From Slackia exigua ATCC 700122 (GTDB lineage Bacteria > Actinomycetota > Coriobacteriia > Coriobacteriales > Eggerthellaceae): a stretch of 64,000 nt of DNA. Below the pieces are notes generated by a model. The model did no database searches and was not told the origin of the DNA. It was given only the letters and a program-made list of their open reading frames with translations. Numbering within the stretch: position 1 is the first letter of the stretch; each line of letters begins with the position of its first letter. This document shows, one piece after another, positions 1 through 8,379 of the stretch. Where the stretch lies: NCBI RefSeq assembly GCF_000162875.1, contig NZ_GG700630.1, forward strand, positions 508,325-572,324. The letters run 5' to 3'. Both the position numbers and the translations under genes were made by a program.

Positions 1-993
1 CTTCACCAACTGATAAGGATACAGCACATAGTTGCGTATCTGGCTGCCGAAGCTGTTGTCGCGTTTCTCGCCGCGCAGGGCGTCCATCTCATCCTCGCGC
101 TTCTGCCGCTCGAGCTCGTAGAGCTTCGCACGCAGGACCTTGAATGCCGATTCCTTGTTCTGCAGCTGGCTCTTCTCGTTCTGGCAGGTCACGACGATTC
201 CGGTCGGCAGGTGCGTGAGACGGACTGCCGAGTCGGTCGTATTGACGCACTGGCCGCCGGGGCCGCTCGAACGGTATACGTCGACGCGTACGTCCGAAGG
301 ATTGATCTCGACTTCGATGTCGTCTTCGACGACGGGGAGCACCTCGACGCCGGCGAAGGTCGTCTGACGGCGTTTCTTGTCGTCGGTCGGGGAGATGCGC
401 ACGAGCCGATGCACGCCGTGCTCGCTGCGCAGCATGCCGAAGGCGTTCTTTCCTTCGATCTGCACGACCGCGCGATCGAGGCCGATGACTTCGCCGGGCA
501 CCACGTCGAGGAGCTTGACCTTCCAGCCCTTCTTCTCGGCGTAGCGCACGTACATGCGATAGAGCATGTCGGTCCAGTCCTGGGCTTCAAGCCCGCCGGA
601 ACCCGGATTGACGGACACGATGGCATCGCATGCGTCGGAAGGATCGGTGAACCAGGATTCGACCTCCATGCGATCGAGCGCGCTGGACAGGCCTGCGCGC
701 AGCTCGTCGAATTCGACGGCGAACGCATCGTCCTCTTCGATGAGCTCGAGAGCGGCCCGCGCGTCCTCAAGCGTCGCGCAGGCCGCGCGATATTCATCGA
801 GGGTCGAGCGAATGTCGCTCGCGCGCTTGGAAGTCGCCTGGGCCGCCTGCGCATCGTCCCAGAATCCCGGCTGCGAAATGACGGCGTCGAGGTCGTGCAG
901 GCGCCGCTCGTTCTCTTCGATATGCAGATAGCCGCGTGCGGCCGCGAGGCGCTCGGCGAGCTCATCGAGCGTGGGGATGGTTTCGTCCGACAT
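1..993 (-). CDS. prfB: Peptide chain release factor 2 (3' end cut by window edge)
   Basis: RF2 recognises UGA and UAA and triggers peptide release on the ribosome. Reading complement from ATG at 993 gives 331 codons without a stop up to the window edge; about 40 C-terminal residues are missing. The catalytic GGQ lies at residues 246-248 in the context SSGPGGQCVN. The anticodon tripeptide position reads SPT at 201-203 instead of the usual SPF. Many bacteria have an in-frame UGA and +1 frameshift near codon 26, after RGYL. Here the RGYL stretch continues as TAT CTG CAT with no UGA, so no frameshift is needed and autoregulation by that route is absent. The start lies 8 bases after the secA stop, so secA and prfB are probably cotranscribed. 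Identity is certain; the meaning of SPT is open. Confidence 0.95.
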   Translation of the reverse strand, partial: MSDETIPTLDELAERLAAARGYLHIEENERRLHDLDAVISQPGFWDDAQAAQATSKRASDIRSTLDEYRAACATLEDARAALELIEEDDAFAVEFDELRAGLSSALDRMEVESWFTDPSDACDAIVSVNPGSGGLEAQDWTDMLYRMYVRYAEKKGWKVKLLDVVPGEVIGLDRAVVQIEGKNAFGMLRSEHGVHRLVRISPTDDKKRRQTTFAGVEVLPVVEDDIEVEINPSDVRVDVYRSSGPGGQCVNTTDSAVRLTHLPTGIVVTCQNEKSQLQNKESAFKVLRAKLYELERQKREDEMDALRGEKRDNSFGSQIRNYVLYPYQLVK

Positions 994-1001
994 CTACGCG
1001 C

Positions 1002-3755
1002 CTACCGATTCGCGCCGTGGCATTTCTTGAACTTCTTGCCGCTCCCGCACGGGCAGGGGTCGTTGCGCCCGACGTTCGCATAGGGATCCTCGTCGGCCTT
1101 GCGATACGTCTTGGCCTTCTGGGGCGCCGGCGCGGGAGGACGGCCCGAAGCGGCCTGGCGGACCGCATCGCGCGATATCGACGATTCGCTCAAGGTCTGT
1201 TCGGGAGACGTGTAGCTGACGTTGCGTCCTTCGAGGACGTCTGTCTCGGGCGCCTCGACGGCCTGCGCCTCTTCGGGCGCCGCGATCTGCAGGCGCAGGA
1301 TCGTGCGCATGAAATCCTCGTACATGCCGGCGGTCAAGGCGGCGAACGCGGAGTGGGCCTCGTCTTTGTATTCGGTCAGCGGATCGCGCTGGCCGAGCGC
1401 GCGCAGCCCGATGCCGGTGCGCAGGTAGTCCATCTCCTGCAGGTGCGCCATCCAGCGGACGTCGATGATATTGAGCATGACCTGGCTGCCGAGCTTCTTG
1501 AGCGCGTCTTCTCCGAGCGCGGCCTCCTTGCTGCGGTACACGCCCAGCAGATAGTCCAGAATCGCATCGCCCAAAGCGTCGGCGCTGTCGTCGTGATCGA
1601 TCGAGGACGCATCGAAGTCTTCAAGTCCTGTCATGTTCCTGACCCAGGCGTTTATGGCCCTGAGATCCCAGTCGTCGCTCGCCGAGCGCTCGGGACAGCA
1701 CGATTCGATGAGGTCGGTGATGGCGTCGACGAAGATCGTCTCGATGCGCGAGGAAAGATCCTTGCCGTCGAGAATCGCGTTGCGCTCCTCGTAGATGGCG
1801 GTGCGTTGCAGGTTCATGACGTCGTCGTATTCGAGAACGGTCTTGCGCGCGCTGAAATGGAGCGCTTCGACCTGGTGCTGGGCGCTTTCGATCGCTTTCG
1901 AGACGATGCCGGCCTGTATGGGCATGTCCTCGGGGATTTCCGTGCGCGACATCACGGCCGCGACCTTGTCCATGCGGTCGCCGCCGAATCGGCGCATCAG
2001 ATCGTCTTCGAGCGACAGGTAGAACTGGGTCAAACCGGGATCGCCCTGACGGCCGGCACGGCCGCGCAGCTGATTGTCGATTCGGCGGGACTCGTGGCGC
2101 TCGGTGCCGATGACGGCGAGGCCTCCTGCACGAAGGACCTGTTCGTGCTCTTCCTTGGTGATGCCCTTCGCGACCTCGAGGGCCTCGGCGCGCTGGACGT
2201 CGGTCGCCTCTTCCAGGGAGATGCCGCGCTGGGAGAGGACGTCTTCCATGAGGACCTCGGGGTTGCCGCCCAGAAGGATGTCGGTGCCGCGGCCCGCCAT
2301 GTTCGTGGCGATGGTGACCGCGCCCGCGCGGCCCGCCTGCGCGACGATATGGGCTTCCCGCTCGTGATTCTTGGCGTTCAAGGTCTCGTGCGCGACGCCG
2401 CGCTTGTCGAGGATGCGCGAGAGGCGCTCCGAGCTTTCGATGGACACGGTGCCCACGAGGCACGGCTGCCCCGCGCGATGGCGCTCTTCGACCTCGTCGG
2501 CAACGGCGTTGAACTTCGCGTCTATCGTGCGGTAGACGAGGTCGTCCTCGTCTTTGCGCGCGACGGGCTTGTTCGAAGGGATGGCCACGACGGGCAGCTT
2601 GTAGATTTCGCGGAACTCCGCGTCCTCGGTCATGGCGGTGCCGGTCATGCCCGAAAGCTTCTCGTAGAGGCGGAAGTAGTTCTGCAACGTGATCGTGGCG
2701 AGCGTCTGGTTCTCCTCGCGGATGCGCACGCCCTCCTTCGCCTCGATGGCCTGATGCAGGCCTTCCGAATAGCGGCGTCCTTCCATGATGCGGCCGGTGA
2801 ACTCGTCGACGATCTTGACCTGCCCGTCGGAAACCACGTATTCCTTGTCCCGATGGAAGAGGAACTGCGCCTTCAACGCTTGCTGCAGATGATTCGCGAG
2901 CTGTGCGGACGGATCGGAATAGATGTCGTCGATGCCGAGGCGGGATTCGATTTTCGCAAGGCCGACCTCGGTCGCTATGATGGTGCGTTTGCCCTCGTCG
3001 ATCTCGAAGTCGATGTCGGGAACGAGGCCGCGCATCGCACGCGCGAAGCTGCGATACGTCTCCGCCGCCTTCGTGCCAGCGCCGGAGATGATGAGCGGGG
3101 TCCGCGCCTCGTCGATGAGGATGGAGTCGACCTCGTCGACGATGGCGAAGCTATGCCCTCGCTGCACGCGGCGCTCGGCGCGCGTGACCATGTTGTCGCG
3201 CAGGTAGTCGAAGCCGAATTCGGCGTTCGTGCCGTAGGTGACGTCTGCCCGATAGGCGGGGATGCGCGCGGCGGGACGCATGCCGTTCTGCACGAGGCCG
3301 ACGCTCATGCCCAGCTCGCGGTACACCCGGCCCATCCATTCGCTGTCGCGGCGCGCGAGGTAGTCGTTGACCGTGACGATGTGCACGCCCTTGCCCGAGA
3401 TGGCGTTGAGATAGCCGGCGAGCGTGGACACGAGCGTCTTGCCTTCGCCGGTCTTCATTTCGGCGATCTGACCCTCGTGCAGGGCCATGCCGCCGATGAG
3501 CTGCACGTCGAAGTGCCGAAGGCCGAGCGAGCGAACGCTTCCCTCGCGCACCGTCGCGAATGCCTCGGGAAGCAGGTCGTCCAGGCTTTCGCCCGCATCG
3601 AAGCGTTCGCGATAGCCGGCCGTGAGGGCGGAAAGCTCCTCGTCTGAAAGCTCCTGCATGCGCGGCTCGAGCTCGCCGATACGCGCGGCCATAGCCTGGT
3701 ACTTCTTGAGCTGACGGCCTTCGCCGAGCGTAAGGAGCTTGGTAAGCAGTCCCAT
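1002..3755 (-). CDS. secA: Preprotein translocase ATPase SecA
   Basis: SecA is the motor that pushes unfolded preproteins through SecYEG at the cytoplasmic membrane. The 917-residue product has the Walker A motif MKTGEGKT, the DEAD-like box DEVDSILIDEARTP, the second helicase domain with the QLRGRAGRQGDPG segment, and a C-terminal zinc-binding tail DPCPCGSGKKFKKCHG. I chose the ATG at 3755 because it has a GAAGAGG ribosome binding site upstream and begins with the family-typical MGLLTKLLT; an open frame runs 20 codons further upstream but looks untranslated. It is followed directly by prfB, a common neighbour. The complementary strand carries a 903-codon open frame, which is only a GC-bias shadow. 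The length is normal for a housekeeping SecA1. Confidence 0.97.
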   Translation of the reverse strand: MGLLTKLLTLGEGRQLKKYQAMAARIGELEPRMQELSDEELSALTAGYRERFDAGESLDDLLPEAFATVREGSVRSLGLRHFDVQLIGGMALHEGQIAEMKTGEGKTLVSTLAGYLNAISGKGVHIVTVNDYLARRDSEWMGRVYRELGMSVGLVQNGMRPAARIPAYRADVTYGTNAEFGFDYLRDNMVTRAERRVQRGHSFAIVDEVDSILIDEARTPLIISGAGTKAAETYRSFARAMRGLVPDIDFEIDEGKRTIIATEVGLAKIESRLGIDDIYSDPSAQLANHLQQALKAQFLFHRDKEYVVSDGQVKIVDEFTGRIMEGRRYSEGLHQAIEAKEGVRIREENQTLATITLQNYFRLYEKLSGMTGTAMTEDAEFREIYKLPVVAIPSNKPVARKDEDDLVYRTIDAKFNAVADEVEERHRAGQPCLVGTVSIESSERLSRILDKRGVAHETLNAKNHEREAHIVAQAGRAGAVTIATNMAGRGTDILLGGNPEVLMEDVLSQRGISLEEATDVQRAEALEVAKGITKEEHEQVLRAGGLAVIGTERHESRRIDNQLRGRAGRQGDPGLTQFYLSLEDDLMRRFGGDRMDKVAAVMSRTEIPEDMPIQAGIVSKAIESAQHQVEALHFSARKTVLEYDDVMNLQRTAIYEERNAILDGKDLSSRIETIFVDAITDLIESCCPERSASDDWDLRAINAWVRNMTGLEDFDASSIDHDDSADALGDAILDYLLGVYRSKEAALGEDALKKLGSQVMLNIIDVRWMAHLQEMDYLRTGIGLRALGQRDPLTEYKDEAHSAFAALTAGMYEDFMRTILRLQIAAPEEAQAVEAPETDVLEGRNVSYTSPEQTLSESSISRDAVRQAASGRPPAPAPQKAKTYRKADEDPYANVGRNDPCPCGSGKKFKKCHGANR

Positions 3756-3848
3756 CTGAACCTCTTCACTGTCATAGGAAGCCGGCCGCATGGCGCACGT
3801 CGTCTGCGGCTGCACGAAAATCGCGTTAACTTTACCACAGGGCGTGCA

Positions 3849-6464
3849 TCACGCCTTGGCACCCGGAAAGCGGCGAGGGAAAGAATCATCATCATCGCAC
3901 ACGAGTACGCGCTGATACAGGCCGCGCGACGCATCGGACGGCGAAAGCCCCATATCATCGCGAAGATAGGTGCAGAGATGGTGATAGGTCTCCGTCGCGG
4001 CGTCGAACCGGCCGTTGGCGATCTGCGCACGCATCAACGTCTGATGGAGATCCTCCCGACGATCGTCGCGATCGAAGGCCGTCTGGGCGAGCCATAAGGC
4101 GGCCTTCGGCTCGTCGGCGTCGACGAGCCGGTCCGCGCCCGTCGCGAGCGCATCGGTGATGCGGCAGCGACAGCGCTCCCGGCACATCGAGATATAGGCG
4201 CTCTCCGTCTCCGACGGCATGATGTCCCCGGCATACGCATCGCAGATACGACGATACGCCCCGATCCAGGATTCAAGATCGACCTGCTCGTACTTGAACA
4301 CGTTGCAGAGCTCGTCAAGCTCTTCGACGTCGCAGCGCGCGTATCGCATATCGAGCATGCAGCCCATATGCTGCTTCGCCACGTACGGGCACTCCCCCGA
4401 TTCGAGCGCCAGCGCCCGCCTGAGCACCGACCAGAGCGAGTAGAAGTTGTTCAGCGCACGCCGTTCGTCGCACCCGGGCCACAGGGCGTCGAGCAGCTTC
4501 GCACGGGGAACTTCCCGGCCTCTATTCAGGGCAAGAATGGCCAGCAGGGTGCGCGCCTTGCGCTTCGCGAACCTCTCGGGTCCGATCGCTTCGTCTCCGC
4601 GCGTGATCGACATGCCGCCGAAGAGGCGGATGTACAGAGGTTCCACACGTTCGATGACATGCGCGTTCGCAGCGCGGACCTCTCCGACCAGAACGCGTTC
4701 CCTGTGCTTGCGACGCTCCGCGCGACGCTCTTCGAGACGGCGCTTCTGAACGGCAAGCGAAAGGAGCATGATCTCGCAGCGCCCCTTGCGTTCGATATCG
4801 TCATCCGGAAAGGAGACGCCACGCATATCCGCATGCTTCGCCAAGGCCCCGTACAGCAGCGCCTCGGCCGAATCGGGCACCGCCAAGCGGCGGCGTCGGC
4901 CGCGCAGGGCGGATACGCCGCGTTCGAAAGCATCGTCGGCGCATGCGGCGCATTCCACGCATGTCGGATCGTCGACGCAGACCGCCGCCGCATCGGCAAC
5001 GAGCCGCGTGAGCACGAGCATCCCGATCCTGCTTTCGCATATGCGATCTCCGCAATCCTCGAGCTGCGCGATCGCGCCTTCGATATCGTCTTCGCCTAGA
5101 GACGCCGCGCGCATGACGGCGGGCATCGCGCGGGAAACCGACAGCATGCCTTCGTCGTTCGCCATGAGGTCGAACGAGTGCTCGTCCATGTGCTTCTCGA
5201 TGAAGGAGCGTGCGTCCATGCGCTGACGTTCGCTGCCGAACCGCATCGTCGCGAGCGCGGCGAGGCAACGCCTCCATACGTCGCACGCTGCGTCTCCCCT
5301 GATGCGCGCAGCCATCCTCAACGCGCCCTTGGAATCGTCCAACATGATAGAAGCAAGCATGGCGCCGGTGGCCACGTCCGAAGGAAGCGGCGCCTTCGTC
5401 GACGAGAACCCTTCGACCAGTTCGAGCACAGGGCCGGGCTGCCCGGCATGCAACAGGACCTCGAGATTCGACTCAAGCCAGGAAAGACGTCGGGAGCGGG
5501 TGGCGAACTCGCCCACAAGAGCGCAGGCGCGCGAGAATTCCCCTTTGGTGAACAGCAGCTTCGCAAGCTTCATGACGAGAGAGTCGGCGCTCGAGAAAGC
5601 CGAGATCGAGACGATGGAATCAAGCGAAGCGAAGAAGATCCTTTTGATCTGCGGTATCGAAAGCGGCGTCGTGCAAAAGGCCTCATTGACCGAATCGATG
5701 CCTACGAAAGGATAGTACGTTTCGATGAATCGACGCGTGTCCTTCTTCAGCGCCCGCGCGAAATGGAAAAGCTCTTCGGACGACCCTTCGCGCGCGACCA
5801 GCATGACGAAGAGCGCGAGCTGGATATCGTGAGGCAGCCCCGATGTCAGCCCGTCGAGAAAGCGCCCTTCGTCCTCGGGCTCGCCCCATGCGAGAGCGCA
5901 CACGCGGACGGGCTCGAACGAACCGGCCGCGCCGGGTTTCAGATCGACGGCGCGCTCGGCGGCGACCGAGGCCAGCTCCCCGTCGTCGAGCAGGAAATCC
6001 GTGGAATCCACGACGACGCATCCTGCATGGCGGTCGAGCACCGATTCGAACGACGGCTCGGTCACGACGACGACCTCCCAACCCGCCTCGATAAGGCCGT
6101 CGACGACTTCGGAGAACGACTCGGCGCGAACGTCGTCGAGATACGGCACATCGTCGAACACGACGAGCGATCCCTCTTCCCCGTATTCGAGCAACGTCGG
6201 CAGCACCGTCTGCGCATCGAGGTCGCGGATGAAAAGCGTATCGCGGGCATCGATCCAATGGGTCGAACGGAATCCGAAGATCTCGTCGGCGTATTCGACG
6301 GCGAGCGTCGTCTTCCCGAAGCCCGTCGGCGCGATGAGCACGCGGGGGACGTCACGCTCGGAAATCATCGAGCGCATAAGCCTCGGCCGCGGATGACGGC
6401 GACGCGCGCCTGCGCCCTTGGGTCTTCGTCCGTTGCATGCCGAAGCTTTCAGATAGTTCCTCAT
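3849..6464 (-). CDS. AAA/STAND ATPase fused to C-terminal SARP (winged helix plus BTAD) regulator
   Basis: An 871-residue probable transcription activator. A Walker A motif APTGFGKT is at about residues 45-52 and a Walker B-like SLVVFDDVPYL at about 99-109, resembling MalT/LuxR-type STAND ATPases. A helical middle region of about 450 residues looks like tandem repeats. From about residue 615 the sequence turns into an OmpR-like winged helix beginning LYIRLFGGMSI, then a bacterial transcriptional activator domain with the pattern ETYHHLCTYLRDDMGLSPS, the hallmark of SARP regulators. In actinomycete SARPs the DNA-binding part is normally N-terminal, with the ATPase after it; here the order is reversed. 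The ATG has a strong AGGGGAGGACC site. It is read toward secA with a 93-bp gap, and its upstream region is shared with cca and holds an inverted repeat. Its target genes and ligand are unknown. Confidence 0.85.
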   Translation of the reverse strand: MRNYLKASACNGRRPKGAGARRRHPRPRLMRSMISERDVPRVLIAPTGFGKTTLAVEYADEIFGFRSTHWIDARDTLFIRDLDAQTVLPTLLEYGEEGSLVVFDDVPYLDDVRAESFSEVVDGLIEAGWEVVVVTEPSFESVLDRHAGCVVVDSTDFLLDDGELASVAAERAVDLKPGAAGSFEPVRVCALAWGEPEDEGRFLDGLTSGLPHDIQLALFVMLVAREGSSEELFHFARALKKDTRRFIETYYPFVGIDSVNEAFCTTPLSIPQIKRIFFASLDSIVSISAFSSADSLVMKLAKLLFTKGEFSRACALVGEFATRSRRLSWLESNLEVLLHAGQPGPVLELVEGFSSTKAPLPSDVATGAMLASIMLDDSKGALRMAARIRGDAACDVWRRCLAALATMRFGSERQRMDARSFIEKHMDEHSFDLMANDEGMLSVSRAMPAVMRAASLGEDDIEGAIAQLEDCGDRICESRIGMLVLTRLVADAAAVCVDDPTCVECAACADDAFERGVSALRGRRRRLAVPDSAEALLYGALAKHADMRGVSFPDDDIERKGRCEIMLLSLAVQKRRLEERRAERRKHRERVLVGEVRAANAHVIERVEPLYIRLFGGMSITRGDEAIGPERFAKRKARTLLAILALNRGREVPRAKLLDALWPGCDERRALNNFYSLWSVLRRALALESGECPYVAKQHMGCMLDMRYARCDVEELDELCNVFKYEQVDLESWIGAYRRICDAYAGDIMPSETESAYISMCRERCRCRITDALATGADRLVDADEPKAALWLAQTAFDRDDRREDLHQTLMRAQIANGRFDAATETYHHLCTYLRDDMGLSPSDASRGLYQRVLVCDDDDSFPRRFPGAKA

Positions 6465-6708
6465 GGTCCTCCCCTAAGAACGTACGGGCAACGCATGGTT
6501 TCATACATCTCTCATCAGCTTTAATGTTTTATTTCATAGATATCGATTCATGCGTTGCCGAATATCTATCACCTTCTAGGTAACATTTTATTTCCGAAGC
6601 ATGGGAATGCCGGCATGAAAAGACATCCGCCCCGATCTCATGCGCGAGCGTCGAAATCTTTCGCTGAAATCGCTCGGATTTCCACAACGCTTCCACTAGA
6701 ATCGGTTC
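6465..6708. promoter_or_regulatory. Divergent regulatory region between the SARP gene and cca, with 11-bp inverted repeat
   Basis: This 244-bp region is markedly AT-rich compared with its surroundings. GGCAACGCATG at 6487-6497 is the exact reverse complement of CATGCGTTGCC at 6549-6559, 51 bp apart. TTTTATTTC occurs at 6527-6535 and again at 6586-6594, in direct orientation. On the plus strand a TAGAAT -10 sequence at 6697-6702 lies 6 bases before the cca start codon. The arrangement suits an operator serving both divergent genes, but binding is inference. Confidence 0.5.
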
Positions 6709-8076
6709 ATGGACACCAACGCGCGCATATCCCTTTCCACCGATGTCGAAACCCTTCTCGATCTTCTGGAAGGAACCGGAGCATCGGCATGGGTCGTCGG
6801 CGGCTACGTGCGCGATGCGCTTGCAGGCGACGACGCCCACGATGTCGACGTGGCGACATCGGCGCGCTGGCAGGACGTCGCACGCGTATGCGTCGATGCC
6901 GGCATGCGCGTCTACGAAACGGGAACCGCGCACGGAACGGTGTCGGTCAATACGGGCAGGCGCATCGTCGAGGTCACGACATATCGCATCGACGGTCCTT
7001 ACGAAGACGCGCGCCATCCCGCGAGCGTGTCCTTCGTCGATTCGATCGAACTCGACCTCGCTCGACGGGATTTCACGTTCAATGCGCTCGCGTATCATCC
7101 CGAACGCGGCCTTCTCGATCCGTACGACGGATGCTCCGACCTGAAAGGCGGCATCATCAGAACCGTGGGCGATCCGATGAAGCGCTTTCGGGAAGATCCC
7201 CTCCGCATCCTGCGCGCCGTTCGATTCGCCTCGCGTTTCGGATTCGCCGTGGACGACCGCACGGAATCGGCCATGCGTCGGCTCGCGCCGCTCATCGGAG
7301 GCGTTGCGGCCGAACGTATCGAAAACGAGTTCTCCCGCATGCTCCTCGGAGACCATGCCTGCAACGCCATCATCGAATGGATCGACGTGATCGGCGTATT
7401 CATCCCTGAAGCGCTGCCCATGAAGGGCTTCGACCAGCGCACGCCCTATCACATCTACGACGTGCTCGAGCACAGCGCGCATGCCGTCGGCGCCGCTCCG
7501 GCCCGACGCATCACCCGCTACGCCGCGTTTTTCCATGACATCGGGAAACCGAGCGTCTTCACCGTCGACGACGAGGGCATCGGTCACGCGAAAGGGCATC
7601 CGCAGGCCGGGGAAGCCATCGCGAGAAAGGCGCTCCAGCGTCTTCGGCTCAAGGCGACGGACATCGACGCCATCTGCACGCTTGTCGCGCTGCATCAGGA
7701 CATCGTCCCCGCGACGCCGCGAGGCGTGCGGCGCATGCTCAACCGCATGGGCGGCGACGTGACCCTCTTTCGCGAGCTGCTCGACGTCAAAAGAGCGGAT
7801 GCGGCCGCCCACGCACCCGATCACCGGGACCGGGGCGCGCAGGCCGATGAGGTCGAATCCGTCCTCGAAGATGTGCTGAAGGATCGGAGCGCATTTCGGA
7901 TCGCCGACTTGCAGATAGACGGGAACGACGTTATGGCCTGCGGAATTCCTTGCGGTCCCGGTGTCGGGGCCGCGCTTCGGGCAGCCCTCGACGAAGTCAT
8001 GGACGACCGTATTCCCAACGAGCGGGACGCCCTCCTCTCGTTCCTGGATTCACGTGCAAGCGCCTGGCGACGATAA
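6709..8076 (+). CDS. cca: CCA-adding tRNA nucleotidyltransferase
   Basis: Adds or repairs the 3' CCA of tRNAs. The 455-residue protein has the class II nucleotidyltransferase head: GGYVRD, the metal-binding DVD pair in HDVDVATSA, and RRDFTFNALAY. The RNA-binding arm has REDPLRILRAVRFASRFGF, and a C-terminal HD phosphohydrolase domain carries FFHDIGKP. The HD-containing form is common in actinobacteria and may trim 2',3'-cyclic phosphate ends. No ribosome binding site is visible before the ATG. A TAGAAT element ends 6 bases upstream, which suggests a leaderless transcript. It is followed by two tRNA genes with their own promoter. Confidence 0.95.
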   Translation: MDTNARISLSTDVETLLDLLEGTGASAWVVGGYVRDALAGDDAHDVDVATSARWQDVARVCVDAGMRVYETGTAHGTVSVNTGRRIVEVTTYRIDGPYEDARHPASVSFVDSIELDLARRDFTFNALAYHPERGLLDPYDGCSDLKGGIIRTVGDPMKRFREDPLRILRAVRFASRFGFAVDDRTESAMRRLAPLIGGVAAERIENEFSRMLLGDHACNAIIEWIDVIGVFIPEALPMKGFDQRTPYHIYDVLEHSAHAVGAAPARRITRYAAFFHDIGKPSVFTVDDEGIGHAKGHPQAGEAIARKALQRLRLKATDIDAICTLVALHQDIVPATPRGVRRMLNRMGGDVTLFRELLDVKRADAAAHAPDHRDRGAQADEVESVLEDVLKDRSAFRIADLQIDGNDVMACGIPCGPGVGAALRAALDEVMDDRIPNERDALLSFLDSRASAWRR

Positions 8077-8110
8077 GCGCCCTATGCGGCTGAATTTTTA
8101 GAATTCATGC

Positions 8111-8139
8111 TTGACGAAGCACGATGCCGCCAGTAATAT
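8111..8139 (+). promoter_or_regulatory. Promoter of the tRNA-Gln/tRNA-Glu pair
   Basis: TTGACG at 8111-8116 and TAATAT at 8134-8139 are separated by exactly 17 bp, a near-consensus housekeeping sigma promoter. The predicted start is about 8146, giving a short 5' leader before the first tRNA. Confidence 0.85.
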
Positions 8140-8172
8140 ACGTACTCGCGCTTAGACATGCGACTCGCACAT

Positions 8173-8246
8173 TGGGGTGTCGTCTAATGGCAGGACAGCG
8201 GTTTCTGGTGCCGTATGTGAGGGTTCGACTCCTTCCACCCCAGCCA
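8173..8246 (+). tRNA. tRNA-Gln (CTG)
   Basis: A full cloverleaf can be drawn: acceptor TGGGGTG with CACCCCA, anticodon stem GCGGT/GCCGT around loop TTCTGGT (anticodon CTG), a T arm with GTTCGACTC, and encoded CCA after the discriminator G. It is first of two tRNAs in a short transcription unit. Confidence 0.95.
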
Positions 8247-8270
8247 TTTACTAAGCGCCACAACATACAT

Positions 8271-8347
8271 GGCCTGGTCGTCTAGCGGTTTAGGACGCCG
8301 CCCTCTCAAGGCGGAGATCGGGAGTTCGAATCTCCTCCAGGCTACCA
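8271..8347 (+). tRNA. tRNA-Glu (CTC)
   Basis: Acceptor GGCCTGG pairs with CCAGGCT. The anticodon stem CCGCC/GGCGG encloses CTCTCAA (anticodon CTC), and ACCA is encoded. A second glutamate tRNA, with anticodon TTC, lies at 52226-52300. Confidence 0.95.
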
Positions 8348-8354
8348 ACGACGC

Positions 8355-8379
8355 ACCACCGCTTCGGCGGTGGTTTTTT
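8355..8379 (+). terminator. Intrinsic terminator after tRNA-Glu
   Basis: The stem ACCACCGC/GCGGTGGT with a TTCG tetraloop is followed by a run of T. It begins 8 bases after the tRNA. Confidence 0.92.

Noticed and set aside
936-3647. 903-codon open frame on the plus strand
   Set aside because: Exactly antisense to secA. Composition is dominated by Arg, Ala, Asp and Gly from GC-rich codon shadowing, and there are no recognisable domains.
5178-6524. 448-codon plus-strand open frame opposite the SARP gene
   Set aside because: Shadow of the SARP reading frame; no ribosome binding site or motifs.
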